DNA from: CAWDJT01 sp963828705
GTDB lineage: Bacteria > Desulfobacterota > Syntrophobacteria > Syntrophobacterales > Syntrophobacteraceae
Length of the DNA stretch: 64,000 nt
Assembly: GCA_963828705.1 (NCBI GenBank)
Contig: CAWHGA010000023.1
Coordinates: forward strand, 1-64,000
Direction: 5' to 3'
Positions within the stretch are counted from its first letter, which is position 1; the number at the start of each line of letters is the position of its first letter. The notes under the pieces are model-generated. The model made no database searches. It was given only the letters and a program-made list of their open reading frames with translations, and was not told the DNA's origin. Positions 49,029 to 57,609 of this stretch are shown here, one piece after another. The position numbers and the translations under genes were made by a program.

Positions 49029-49472
49029 ATGCGGAAGCTGGAGTGGGAGCGGAGAGTGAAAGAAGAGCGGTTGTTGCTTGTTCAAGATGAAGCACCGTTG
49101 AGACGTTCTTTGGAAAATTCTTTTCGGCGTGGCGGGTATGCCTTCGATAGTTGCAGCACTTCGCGAGAAGCTCTAGTGCTTGCTGGCCTCCATCCCTATC
49201 GGGTTGCGATTGTGGACTATCATCTCTGTGATGGCGATGGTGCGGCGCTTATCGAACGGTTGCGAGCAGTACAGCCCTATCTACAAGCGATTGTGATTTC
49301 CTCTTACGATTTTCAAGCGATTGCGGATGAGTTGCGAAATGTGGATGTGCATGCGTTCCTGAAGAAACCCTTCGATCCGATTGATCTGGAAACTGTCTTG
49401 CGTTCGGCTTGTGCTCGGAATCGGTCATTGTTTGCGGCGAACATGGTCTGCGAGTTGGCGGCGGTTCACTGA
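49029..49472 (+). CDS. Stand-alone receiver-domain response regulator
   Basis: About 147 residues, a single CheY-like receiver with no output domain. Acidic pair in LLLVQDEAPLRRSL, phospho-Asp in VAIVDYHLCDGDG, Ser/Thr in AIVISSYDF, lysine in FLKKPFDPIDLE. The N-terminal basic stretch MRKLEWERRVKEE is unusual; a GTG start 11 codons later with GGAG upstream is an alternative. Sigma-54 controlled, judging by the promoter immediately upstream, and so probably under the NtrC-type regulator encoded just before it. The partner kinase is unknown. Confidence 0.8.
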   Translation: MRKLEWERRVKEERLLLVQDEAPLRRSLENSFRRGGYAFDSCSTSREALVLAGLHPYRVAIVDYHLCDGDGAALIERLRAVQPYLQAIVISSYDFQAIADELRNVDVHAFLKKPFDPIDLETVLRSACARNRSLFAANMVCELAAVH

Positions 49473-49856
49473 CTACCAAGACGTACCTGCCCAATTTCTT
49501 GGAGGTGGGGCTCTCGTAACAAATGCAACCGAATAGTGATGTGAATTTCCTGTGCTGGTGGGATCTCTCAAGCGAAAACGGTATTTCGAGTTGGTGTTCC
49601 CGGTGTGGTTTGATCTCTAGCGACGGTTCCAGTGGCTGTTCAAGTTCCTAATTCTAGTGGATGTGGAAGCGAATCCTGACAACAGTGCCTGTTCAAGTGC
49701 GATTTCAAGTTGCGGCTGCAATTCCCTGTTGAGGTGAAATCTGGAGTTCTCTAGCTGATTCAATTGGAATGTGCCTGCGAAATTTCCTGTGATGACTGGA
49801 TGCTGATGCGACAATTCGTGTGATTGCTACAGTGGAAGAACGAGAGGTCCTCCCCC
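49473..49856. other. Long untranslated stretch before a terminator
   Basis: About 385 bases with no family-like ORF. It is rich in recurring short words: ATTTCCTGTG occurs twice, and TTCAAGT three times within 49630-49720. It ends at a strong plus-strand terminator, so it is probably transcribed with the receiver gene. Confidence 0.45.
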
Positions 49857-49898
49857 GTAAAAGGCTGTAAGGTTTATCCTTATGGCCTTTTACTTTTT
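49857..49898 (+). terminator. Rho-independent terminator
   Basis: GTAAAAGG (49857-49864) pairs with CCTTTTAC (49886-49893), with extra inner pairs, and is followed by TTTTT. Oriented on the plus strand, downstream of the receiver gene. Confidence 0.8.
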
Positions 49899-49911
49899 CA
49901 GGCCGGTCCAA

Positions 49912-51520
49912 TCACGGTGCGCTGGCAGTGCTCTCCTGTCGGTAGCGGCCTGCCACACACAGAGCTGATGCAATCGCCACCAGGTCGATCAGTTCCGGCA
50001 GTGAGATACGATTGTTGAAGGCGCCCAGGTGTGGGCCGGTGTGTATCACCAGATCGCCGGTTCCACGTTCCAGCCCGTCGGCCTGTTCCATCGAATAGCC
50101 GCGCTGCATAAGGAAATCCTGAAATTCTTGGTCGGTCATGGCTTCCTGGTCAGCCACTCGCAGAATCTCCTCCATGTGGCGATCCACGCCCATTTCATCA
50201 ATCATCCGCAACGCCAAACCATCCGTATCAAAGGGTATGATACCGACATATTCGGTCCCCGCGAACCCGGCGTGGTAGTGACCGAAGCTGCCCTCGATGA
50301 GGCGTTTCAGAAGGGGTCGATCAAACAGGTCGCGGGTATCCACATGCTGTCCCTGCTGGTCGAAGCCGATCCGTTCTGGGTTGCGATTACGGAAATAACT
50401 CCCTACCACCAACAACAGGCTCAACAGATGGGTGCCGATGAGCTGGTAGAGTCGGCCGTTGGCCTCCTGGAAAGCCACCAGGTGTTCAAAATCCCTGAGT
50501 CCGGTAAGGCTCAGATTCGGGTAGCGGCAGGAGTGCAGCCAGCGGTCAAGTCGACCGCCGCGCGGCCATTCATAAAGACCGAGGTCGGATCGCCGGTGGC
50601 GCTGCACGCGGTTGTGAAACAAGGGAATGGGTGCGGTATGGACAATCCCTTTGGCGGTGAGCTTGCCCAGCAGCCAGGCGTTGCGAAACAAAGCTTCCTC
50701 GAAGTCGAGAGGACTCAGTCCCGTTTCCTGCGGGGTCCCGTTGATATAGCGAAAGTAGTCGCGATGAGCTGTGAAACCGATGGCGAAGCCCTGGGGATGC
50801 AATGACCCGGCAGCGGCTGCCGTCGGATGGCGGGTCAACGAGGCGAAACAGGTACTGATCGGCTATCCGCAGTGGTTTGGGAATGTCAAAGCGGACCGGC
50901 ATGTCGCCGTTGCTGGCATGAAAATGCTCCATCCAGCAGGCCTCGCGGCACATGAGCTCGGGGTCGTCATCAATCCGCGCCAGCTTGATTACCAGCAGGT
51001 CCTGTTGGGTCGGTCTCGAAACCACCAGACTTCGTCCCAGCCGGGTCGGCGGAGCATCTGTGGAGATGTGGCACCGGGCCAGGACTTGCCGCCAGTGCAG
51101 CAGGGGCGGTTCTGGACTGCGGGGCTGCAGCAGGACTGGACCGGTGATGGTGACTGGCATGGAACCCAGGACCTCGGAGGCAGCCCTTCTGCAACTGGTA
51201 CCAGGGTGGGCCAGGGTGGCGCACAAACCCTCCAGGGACTGTTCGGCGACGGATTTGGCGACGTTCCAGCCGGAAGCGAGCCAGGCCAAAATGCCGGCGG
51301 CCTCACGGTAGAGGACCCGGGACTGGCTTTGTTGAGCGTGGTCTTCGGACTGGAGCAGGCCGCACAGCAGGGCGACGGTCTTAGGCCCAACCAAGCCGGG
51401 GTTGGCGCGGATGAATTCATGGAGTTCGCATATCGCCAGATACAGGGCGCTGAAATCGCCCCGGCGAACTTCGATCAGCTCTTCCAGAAATGCCAGTTCC
51501 GCTGCTGGTTTTCTTGTCAT
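49912..51520 (-). CDS. Large kinase-like protein resembling SidJ-related pseudokinases, one frameshift
   Basis: Two overlapping frames give about 535 residues from ATG 51520. The N-terminal part (MTRKPAAELAFLEELIEVRR ... LLCGLLQSEDHAQQSQS) looks like helical repeats. The middle has LVIKLARIDDDPELMCREA, like a kinase-lobe lysine region. The C-terminal part has GIVHTAPIPLFHNRVQRHRR, LYEWPRGGRLDRWLHSCRYP, MIDEMGVDRHMEEILRVADQ and PHLGAFNNRISLPELIDL. This pattern recalls proteins of Desulfobacterota named SidJ-related pseudokinase; I recall the name from memory and cannot confirm it. Frameshift between about 50800 and 50845. Function unknown. Divergent from pstS. Confidence 0.5.
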
Positions 51521-51882
51521 CGATGTCCCTGAACCTGCCTCGAAATGGATCACCTTTACGCCTGCCTGGATAGCCGGTTCGGCTCGAAAATGCAAGGCCA
51601 CTGGCGGCACCAACCGTCCTGTGACGGAACCGCCCGAGTGGAAAAATGGCGTTGTATTTCCCTGGCTCATCTTACATAATGCTGGCCGCTCACCAAGGCA
51701 GTTTGGGGGCAACCAAGGATTTGCACCATTCTGAAAAGCTTACTGAAGAATCCCTCCTCAACCCCCCCTGGCAAGGCCAGGCATCGGGTTGGAGTTTGCC
51801 AAGAACAGGTTTGGGAACGTTTGCAGAAGGGCCGTAATGAATCAAGCGCCAACGCCGGTTAAGCCGGCCAACGCCATGGCTT
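51521..51882. other. Divergent intergenic region upstream of pstS
   Basis: About 360 bases. It should hold the pst promoter; no convincing Pho box was found. A small GCCGG/CCGGC hairpin lies at about 51854-51870. Confidence 0.4.
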
Positions 51883-52810
51883 TTGCCGGACCGGGTTATC
51901 AGGGCCGCACACTGGCTGGCTTCGTGGCCGCGACGGGCGATGCTGATGGCGGTTTTGTTGACCGTGCTCGTCTGGCCTGCAGCCTGCCGCGAACCGCGGG
52001 GCAATGCGCCTAACGCCCCGCAAAAGGCTGCTGAGACCATCGAAAACAAGGGTTCCGATACCCTGGTGAATCTGGCCCTGGCCTGGGCAGAACGCTACAT
52101 GAAGGAGCATCCCGAGGTCCGCATTTCCGTCACGGGTGGGGGATCGGGCACCGGGATTGCCGCACTGATCAATGGCACAGTGCACCTCGCCAATGCCTCG
52201 CGGGACATGAAAAACGAGGAGGTCCAAGCTGCCAAGGCCAACGGGATCACGCCCGTGGAATTCGTCGTGGCGCGTGATGCCATCGCGGTTGTGGTCAATC
52301 CCGCCAATCCCGTGAATGGTTTGACCATGCAGCAAATTTCGGACATCTATACCGGCAAGATCACCAACTGGCGCCAATTGGGGGGCGAAGACCGACCCAT
52401 AGTCCTCCTTTCTCGGGAGTCCAATTCGGGGACCTATGTCTACCTCCTGGAAAACGTTATCCGCATGGGTGATCCCAAAAGCAAGCTGCTCTTTTCGCCC
52501 GAAACGCTCCTCATGCCATCGTCGGAAGGAATCAGCACGGAAATCCGCCAGAACCCTAACGCCATCGGCTACGACGGGCTTGGCTACGTGACTCCTGATC
52601 AGAAGGTCCTGGCGGTGGCACGGGAAGCCAACGGCGCACTATACGCTGCCATCCGCCGCTACTGTCAACGATGGGTCGTATCCCGTTTCCCGGCCGCTCT
52701 ACATGTACACCGCCGGTGAACCCAGCGGGCAGATCAAGACCTATCTGGATTGGGTCCTGGGGCCGGGTCAGTCGCTGGTAAATAAATTGGGCTTTGTGCC
52801 CTTAAACTGA
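51883..52810 (+). CDS. pstS: Phosphate ABC transporter substrate-binding protein, frameshifted
   Basis: The lipoprotein signal MLMAVLLTVLVWPAAC ends in a lipobox Cys, preceded by a basic RR. The mature protein has IENKGSDTLVNLALAWAERY, ISVTGGGSGTGIAALINGTV, LANASRDMKNEE, ISDIYTGKITNWRQLGG and SRESNSGTYVYLLEN, the phosphate-binding loops of PstS. Deleting one G near 52650 joins ANGALYA to PSAATVNDGSYPVSRPLYMY and a normal end DWVLGPGQSLVNKLGFVPLN. The exact start is uncertain: TTG 51883 is in frame, while an ATG at 51837 is in another frame and may be correct if there is an earlier indel. Confidence 0.9.
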
Positions 52811-52820
52811 GAGTTCAGCA

Positions 52821-53728
52821 ATGTTGAATCGGCAGGCAGAAACGGCACAGCTGGTTGGCGTGAGTTCGCCATCGAAGCCATCATCCGCGTGCTGGGGTTT
52901 TCCACCATTGGGTTTGTCCTGCTGATCTTCCTTTTCCTGCTGCGGGAAGGGCTCCCCATCTTTTATGAAGTACCCCTTGCCAACCTCTTTGGGACCCACT
53001 GGTATCCGACCTTCAACCTGTTTGGGACCTTGCCCCTGCTGCTGGGATCGGTTCTGGTCACGGTGGTTTCCATCCTGATCGCCCTCCCCCTCGGAGTAGC
53101 CACTGCCGTGTTTGTGCGGGAAGTGGCGCCTGACTGGGCGCGTGAGATCCTCAAACCGATGATTGAGGTGCTGGCTGGGATACCCTCGGTGGTGTTGGGT
53201 TTTTTTGGCATGCATGTGATTTCGCCGTTGATCCGCGAGTATTTGGGCGCCCCCACCGGGCTGACGGTGTTTACCGGCGCTCTGGTCCTGGCCTATATGG
53301 CGTTGCCCACCATCATCAGCGTCGCCGAGGATGCACTCGATGCCGTCCCGAAGAGTTTTCGCGATGCTGGTCTGGCCATGGGAGCTACGCAATGGCAAAC
53401 CATCTGGCGCGTGGTGGTGCCGGCAGCCCGTTCCGGGATCGCCACGGCGGGGATGCTGGGCATGGGACGAGCCATCGGTGAAACCATGGCGGTTATGATG
53501 GTGACCGGCAATGCTGCCCGCATGCCGCTCGGCCTCGATTCCCTGCTCAAGCCGGCACGCACGATGACGGCGACCATCGCGGCGGAAATGGGTGAAGTTG
53601 CCCAGGGCAGTACTCATTACCATGCCCTGTTTGGCATCGGGATTATTCTCTTCCTTTTGACTTTTCTCATCAACATGGTGGCTGCATCCACCATCTTCAA
53701 GAAAAGGCGTCGCGGAGGTCTGCGTTGA
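52821..53728 (+). CDS. pstC: Phosphate ABC transporter permease PstC, one frameshift
   Basis: ATG 52821 lies 10 bases after the pstS stop. The start (MLNRQAETAQLV) is in a different frame from EFAIEAIIRVLGFSTIGFVL, so one base is probably missing near 52862. Six transmembrane helices, with the permease EAA-type loop in VPKSFRDAGLAMGATQWQTI, GMGRAIGETMAVMMVTGNA and a typical C-terminus NMVAASTIFKKRR. It forms the membrane channel with PstA. It overlaps pstA by one base. Confidence 0.9.
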
Positions 53729-54573
53729 TGAGTCGCTACTGGGTGCAGCGACTGGGTTTTGCCCTACTGACGCTTACCGCGCTGGTGGTGGTGGTGCCCA
53801 TCTTGGTCGTGATCGGCATCATCGTGGTGGAGGGTATCGGGGCCATTTCCTGGGAGTTCATCACGGCCATGCCCTTCGATGGCATGAAACACGGGGGTAT
53901 CTTCCCGGCCATTGTCGGCACCCTGTTGCTGACTCTGGGGACCGCTCTGGTAGCTATTCCCATCGGGGTGGGCGGGACCATCTATCTGGCGGAATACGCC
54001 CGCGATACCTGGGTGACTCGGTGCATCCGGCTGGCCATCGTCAACCTGGCGGGGATTCCATCCATTGTGTATGGGCTTTTTGGCTTAGGGATGTTCGTGC
54101 TGTTCATGAAAATGGGCACCTCCATCCTGGCCGGGGCTTTAACGCTGGCCATCATGACCTTGCCGGTCATTATCAGCACCGCCGAGGAAGCTTTGCGAGC
54201 CGTGCCCACCGAATTCCGGACCGTCAGCGCCAGCCTCGGAGGGACGCGCTGGCAGGGGATTCGTAACATCATCTTGCCGCAAGCCCTGCCCGGTATCATC
54301 ACCGGCATCATCCTGGGCCTGCTTAGGGCCGCCGGAGAAACAGCGCCGATCCTGTTTACCGTGGCCGCCTTCTTCTTGCCGCGGCTGCCGCAGTCGCCTT
54401 TCGATCAGACCATGGCCCTTCCCTATCACCTCTATGTCATCAGCACCCAGGTACCCGGCATGCCGCTCATGATTCAGCATGGCACGGCGCTGGTGCTGCT
54501 GGCGCTGGTGCTTTCCATGAATCTGGCGGCGACCATCATTCGTAGCTATTTCCGGCGGAGAAGGCAGTGGTAG
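53728..54573 (+). CDS. pstA: Phosphate ABC transporter permease PstA
   Basis: 281 residues, intact. Start ATG 53728 overlaps the pstC TGA (TGATG), implying coupled translation. Six hydrophobic helices, GGIFPAIVGTLLLTLGTALV, IPIGVGGTIYLAEYA, LAGIPSIVYGLFGLGMFV, the EAA loop VPTEFRTVSASLGGTRWQ and LGLLRAAGETAPILFT. Typical PstA length. It overlaps the first pstB gene by 7 bases. Confidence 0.93.
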   Translation: MSRYWVQRLGFALLTLTALVVVVPILVVIGIIVVEGIGAISWEFITAMPFDGMKHGGIFPAIVGTLLLTLGTALVAIPIGVGGTIYLAEYARDTWVTRCIRLAIVNLAGIPSIVYGLFGLGMFVLFMKMGTSILAGALTLAIMTLPVIISTAEEALRAVPTEFRTVSASLGGTRWQGIRNIILPQALPGIITGIILGLLRAAGETAPILFTVAAFFLPRLPQSPFDQTMALPYHLYVISTQVPGMPLMIQHGTALVLLALVLSMNLAATIIRSYFRRRRQW

Positions 54574-55325
54574 ACCCGAAGATTCACATCGACAAGGTGA
54601 GCTACGCCTACGGCGAAAACTGGGCCTTGCGGGATGTGACCCTGGACATTGCCGCCCATGCCGTCACGGTTCTCTTTGGTCCGGCGGGGGGCGGGAAGAC
54701 CAGCCTGCTTCGTCTGATTAATCGCCTCAACGACCTGGTGGATGGAACCCGGATGTCCGGCCAGATCCTCCTGGATGGGGAAGACATCTACAGTGCCGAC
54801 ATCATCGTCTCCCAGCTGCGAAGACGCGTGGGTATGGTGTTTGCCCTGCCGCTGCCGCTGCCGGGGACCATTCGCGAGAATGTCCTCTATGGGCCCAAGC
54901 TGGCGGGCATCAAGGACCGGTCGCAACATGAAGAGATCTTGGAACGGAGCCTCACCCAGGCGGCGCTGTGGGGAGAGGTCAAGGATCGGTTGGATGATCT
55001 GGCCACCGCGCTTTCCGGTGGGCAGCAGCAGCGGCTTTGCATCGCCCGCAGTCTGGCGCTGGAACCCGATGTGTTGTTGTTGGATGAGCCCACCTCCGGT
55101 CTGGATCCGATTTCCACCCGCAAAGTCGAGGATTCCCTTTTCGAATTGAAGCAGCAGTACACCATCATCATTGTCCCGCACAGCGTCCAGCAGGCCGCAC
55201 GCGTTGCCGACCAGGCCGCTTTCTTCCTGATGGGCGAACTGGTGGAATATGCCGCCGGTACCGATCTGTTCACCCGACCTCACGATAAGCGGACTGAAGA
55301 CTACGTTACCGGTCGTTTCGGGTAA
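54567..55325 (+). CDS. pstB: Phosphate ABC transporter ATP-binding protein, first PstB paralogue
   Basis: 252 residues from GTG 54567. Walker A GPAGGGKTS, signature ALSGGQQQRLCIARSLA, Walker B VLLLDEPTSGLDP, and H-loop His in VPHSVQQAARVADQ. The usual PstB Q-loop FQRPNPFP is replaced by FALPLPLPGTI, so the glutamine is absent; SGLDP replaces the usual SALDP. The sequence differs clearly from the next gene, so the pair could form a heterodimer with one degenerate site. All PstB-specific end motifs (KRTEDYVTGRFG) are kept. Confidence 0.88.
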   Translation: MVDPKIHIDKVSYAYGENWALRDVTLDIAAHAVTVLFGPAGGGKTSLLRLINRLNDLVDGTRMSGQILLDGEDIYSADIIVSQLRRRVGMVFALPLPLPGTIRENVLYGPKLAGIKDRSQHEEILERSLTQAALWGEVKDRLDDLATALSGGQQQRLCIARSLALEPDVLLLDEPTSGLDPISTRKVEDSLFELKQQYTIIIVPHSVQQAARVADQAAFFLMGELVEYAAGTDLFTRPHDKRTEDYVTGRFG

Positions 55326-55334
55326 AGGCGCGTG

Positions 55335-56087
55335 ATGGAAAAGATCCGGGTCGAGCATCTCAACTTCTACTACGGTGAGCATTTGGCGTTGTCTGATATT
55401 TCCATCCCCATTCAGGAGCGCCAGATTACCGCTTTGATTGGTCCGTCCGGATGCGGCAAGTCCACCTTCCTGCGCTGCCTGAACCGCATGAATGACACCA
55501 TTCGAGGGACCCGCGTGACTGGTGAGGTGCTGCTGGATGGGCAGAACATCTATGATCACGAGCACCGATGTGGTGGATTTGCGCAAACGGGTGGGATGGT
55601 CTTTCAGCGCCCCAATCCGTTTCCACAATCGATCTTCAACAACGTGGCCTTCGGACCGCGAGTGCTGGGTATGGCAAAACGCGGGGAGGTGGCCGGGATT
55701 GTCGAGGAGAGTCTGCGCGGTGCGGTTTTGTGGGACGAGGTCAAGGACAAACTCCACCAGGATGCACTCGGCCTTTCCCTGGGACAGCAGCAGCGGCTTT
55801 GCATCGCCAGGACCATTGCCATCAAGCCCGAGGTCATCCTCATGGATGAACCCTGCTCGGCCCTGGACCCCATCGCCACTCTGCAGATCGAAGAACTGAT
55901 GCGGGCTCTTAAGGCCAACTACACCATCGTCATTGTCACCCACAACATGCAGCAAGCAGCCCGGGTGTCGGATTTCACCGGCTTTTTCTGGATGGGGGAG
56001 TTGGTGGAATTCAACGTGACCGAATCCATCTTCACGCGGCCCGGTCATAAGCTCACGGAAGACTACATAACCGGGCGTGCCGGCTAA
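55335..56087 (+). CDS. pstB: Phosphate ABC transporter ATP-binding protein, second PstB paralogue
   Basis: About 250 residues. Walker A GPSGCGKST, Q-loop FQRPNPFPQS, signature SLGQQQRLCIARTIA (Leu-Gly instead of Ser-Gly-Gly), Walker B VILMDEPCSALDP and H-loop VTHNMQQAARVSD. Between 55556 and 55605 the frame is shifted and shifted back: the read HEHRCGGFAQTGG would be TSTDVVDLRKRVG if one C were removed and one G added. That gives the normal PstB sequence, so two compensating indels are likely here. ATG 55335 follows a possible GTG by one codon. Confidence 0.9.
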   Translation: MEKIRVEHLNFYYGEHLALSDISIPIQERQITALIGPSGCGKSTFLRCLNRMNDTIRGTRVTGEVLLDGQNIYDHEHRCGGFAQTGGMVFQRPNPFPQSIFNNVAFGPRVLGMAKRGEVAGIVEESLRGAVLWDEVKDKLHQDALGLSLGQQQRLCIARTIAIKPEVILMDEPCSALDPIATLQIEELMRALKANYTIVIVTHNMQQAARVSDFTGFFWMGELVEFNVTESIFTRPGHKLTEDYITGRAG

Positions 56088-56303
56088 GGAGCCGCTCCAG
56101 AAATAAGTGCGTCATTTCGCCGTGGCCTTGTGGTCGCGTTTCATTGCATATCAACACGACCTACCGTAGGTGGCGTGAATCCAATGAGAACCTGGCAACG
56201 TCACCAATGGGGGTTTTTGAGATCGTTGCTAAGCGTCCGGGCGTAGGAAACGGGACAGAGCCAAGTGGAACCCTTCTTTGCCAACCGAGATAGGATTTAG
56301 GCC

Positions 56304-56993
56304 ATGCCACGACAAGCATTTGACCGGGAATTGCAGCGTCTGGAAGGGAAGCTTCTGGGGCTGGGGCGGATGGCAAAGGAGGCTTTGTTGGCGTCGGTGG
56401 ATGCCTTGAAATGCCGCGACCTGGATGCTGCACGCCGGATCATTGCCGCCGATCATGAGCTCAACGAACAGCGTTTTGCCATCGAACATGAAACCCTGGT
56501 GGTGATTGCCACGCAGCAACCCATGGCGGTGGATTTGCGGACTTTGGCTGCCTTTCTCGAGATCGCCACCGAACTGGAACGGATTGGGGATTACGCCAAA
56601 GGTATTGCCAAGATCACCCTGATGATGGGGACCGAACCCTTCATCAAACCGCTGATCGACATTCCGCGCATGGCGGAAAAGGCGGCCAGCATGTTGACTC
56701 GGGCGCTCCATGCCTTCCTGGGCCGGGACGTGGATCTCGCGCGTTCGATCCCCGCCGAAGATGACGAGATGGATGACCTCTATGACCAGATCTACCGGGA
56801 ACTGACGAAGTTTATCATCGTTGATCCCACGCTGATCGATCGAGCCAGCTATCTCATGTGGGTTGCGCACAATCTGGAACGAGCCGCCGACCGGGTGGTG
56901 AACATCTGCGAGCGAGTGATTTTTACCGTTACCGGTGAAGTCATCGAATTCGACGGTGACGTTGAAGGTCGCACTCCCGAAGACTTCGAATAA
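56304..56993 (+). CDS. phoU: Phosphate signalling regulator PhoU
   Basis: 229 residues, intact, all helical. Two PhoU repeats carry the metal-binding signature E/D-xxx-D pattern: ATELERIGDYAKGIAKI and AHNLERAADRVVNICERVIF. The N-terminus is FDRELQRLEGKLLGLGRM. PhoU inhibits PhoR signalling and modulates Pst transport in response to phosphate. Last gene of the pst group, about 215 bases after pstB. The integron-like array begins 80 bases after its stop. Confidence 0.95.
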   Translation: MPRQAFDRELQRLEGKLLGLGRMAKEALLASVDALKCRDLDAARRIIAADHELNEQRFAIEHETLVVIATQQPMAVDLRTLAAFLEIATELERIGDYAKGIAKITLMMGTEPFIKPLIDIPRMAEKAASMLTRALHAFLGRDVDLARSIPAEDDEMDDLYDQIYRELTKFIIVDPTLIDRASYLMWVAHNLERAADRVVNICERVIFTVTGEVIEFDGDVEGRTPEDFE

Positions 56994-57071
56994 CTACATC
57001 TCCGAACCTGCCTGGGCAATCCTTTCGTCCCCTCCTGCGGGGATGCTGCTGGATTGGGACTCCCGCCACCC

Positions 57072-57078
57072 GTTAGGT
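57072..57078 (+). other. Integron cassette boundary (GTTAGGT core site)
   Basis: GTTAGGT is a perfect match to the GTTRRRY recombination core. An ORF begins 16 bases later, the usual layout of a gene cassette. No attC palindrome or attI-like structure is clear to its left, so the insertion may have been at a secondary site after phoU. Confidence 0.6.
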
Positions 57079-57093
57079 TAGAGCTGGAGGCCA

Positions 57094-57606
57094 ATGAATA
57101 TCAGAGCGAGCTTCAACAAAATCCACATAGTCGAGTCACTTTCGGAAACAGACCTCGCTACTGGGAAGGCGCTGTACGAAAACACACTCGCTTACAAGCT
57201 CTTCGAGGTCGACGGTCTCAATTGTGAGCTCTCGCAACCTAAATCCGTCTCTTCCTTCATCGGGGTTCTCGAGAACATAAACGCTGAGGCCGCAAACGGC
57301 GTCTTCCCGATAGTACATATCGAAGCGCATGGTTCAAGAGAAGGGCTACGGGTGGGCTCTGGGGAATTCATCAAATGGGACACAATTCGAAAGAGCCTAA
57401 CTGATATCAATGTTTCCTGCCGGAACAACCTTCTGGTCACCATGGCGGCATGTGAAGGGGTATACCTGTTCAAAATAGTGAAGCCAGTCCAGAGGGCTCC
57501 TTTTTGGGGACTGATCGGTCCCAAGAATACAATGAAGGCGCGTCAGTTGGAAGTTGACTATTCTTCGTTCTATTCAGAACTCCTTGAGACATTCGACGGG
57601 AATTGA
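57094..57606 (+). CDS. Caspase/CHAT-like protein, N-terminal part (interrupted)
   Basis: 170 residues with a likely caspase-like fold. The candidate catalytic His is in FPIVHIEAHGSREGLRVGSG and the candidate Cys in NNLLVTMAACEGVYLFKIVK. Each follows a hydrophobic strand as in CHAT/caspase-like peptidases. Later PFWGLIGPKNTMKA would be the gating strand and loop. GGAGG lies 6 bases before the ATG. The frame ends at TGA 57604-57606, but the same frame continues from 57607 and encodes a further 119-residue segment. Located at the head of an integron-type cassette. Fold and activity are inference from motif spacing. Confidence 0.6.
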   Translation: MNIRASFNKIHIVESLSETDLATGKALYENTLAYKLFEVDGLNCELSQPKSVSSFIGVLENINAEAANGVFPIVHIEAHGSREGLRVGSGEFIKWDTIRKSLTDINVSCRNNLLVTMAACEGVYLFKIVKPVQRAPFWGLIGPKNTMKARQLEVDYSSFYSELLETFDGN

Positions 57607-57609
57607 GCC

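Noticed and set aside
54546..56048. A 500-codon antisense frame over both pstB genes
   Set aside because: Mirror of two ABC ATPases; continuous only because of the GC-rich third positions.
57000..57078. An attC or attI site left of the first cassette
   Set aside because: Only the GTTAGGT core is clear; the sequence between phoU and the core does not fold into a paired attC, and no integrase gene is adjacent.
57604..57606. The TGA as a selenocysteine codon
   Set aside because: No convincing SECIS-like stem-loop follows directly, and caspase-like proteins are not known selenoproteins; a nonsense change, reading error or reinitiation is simpler.
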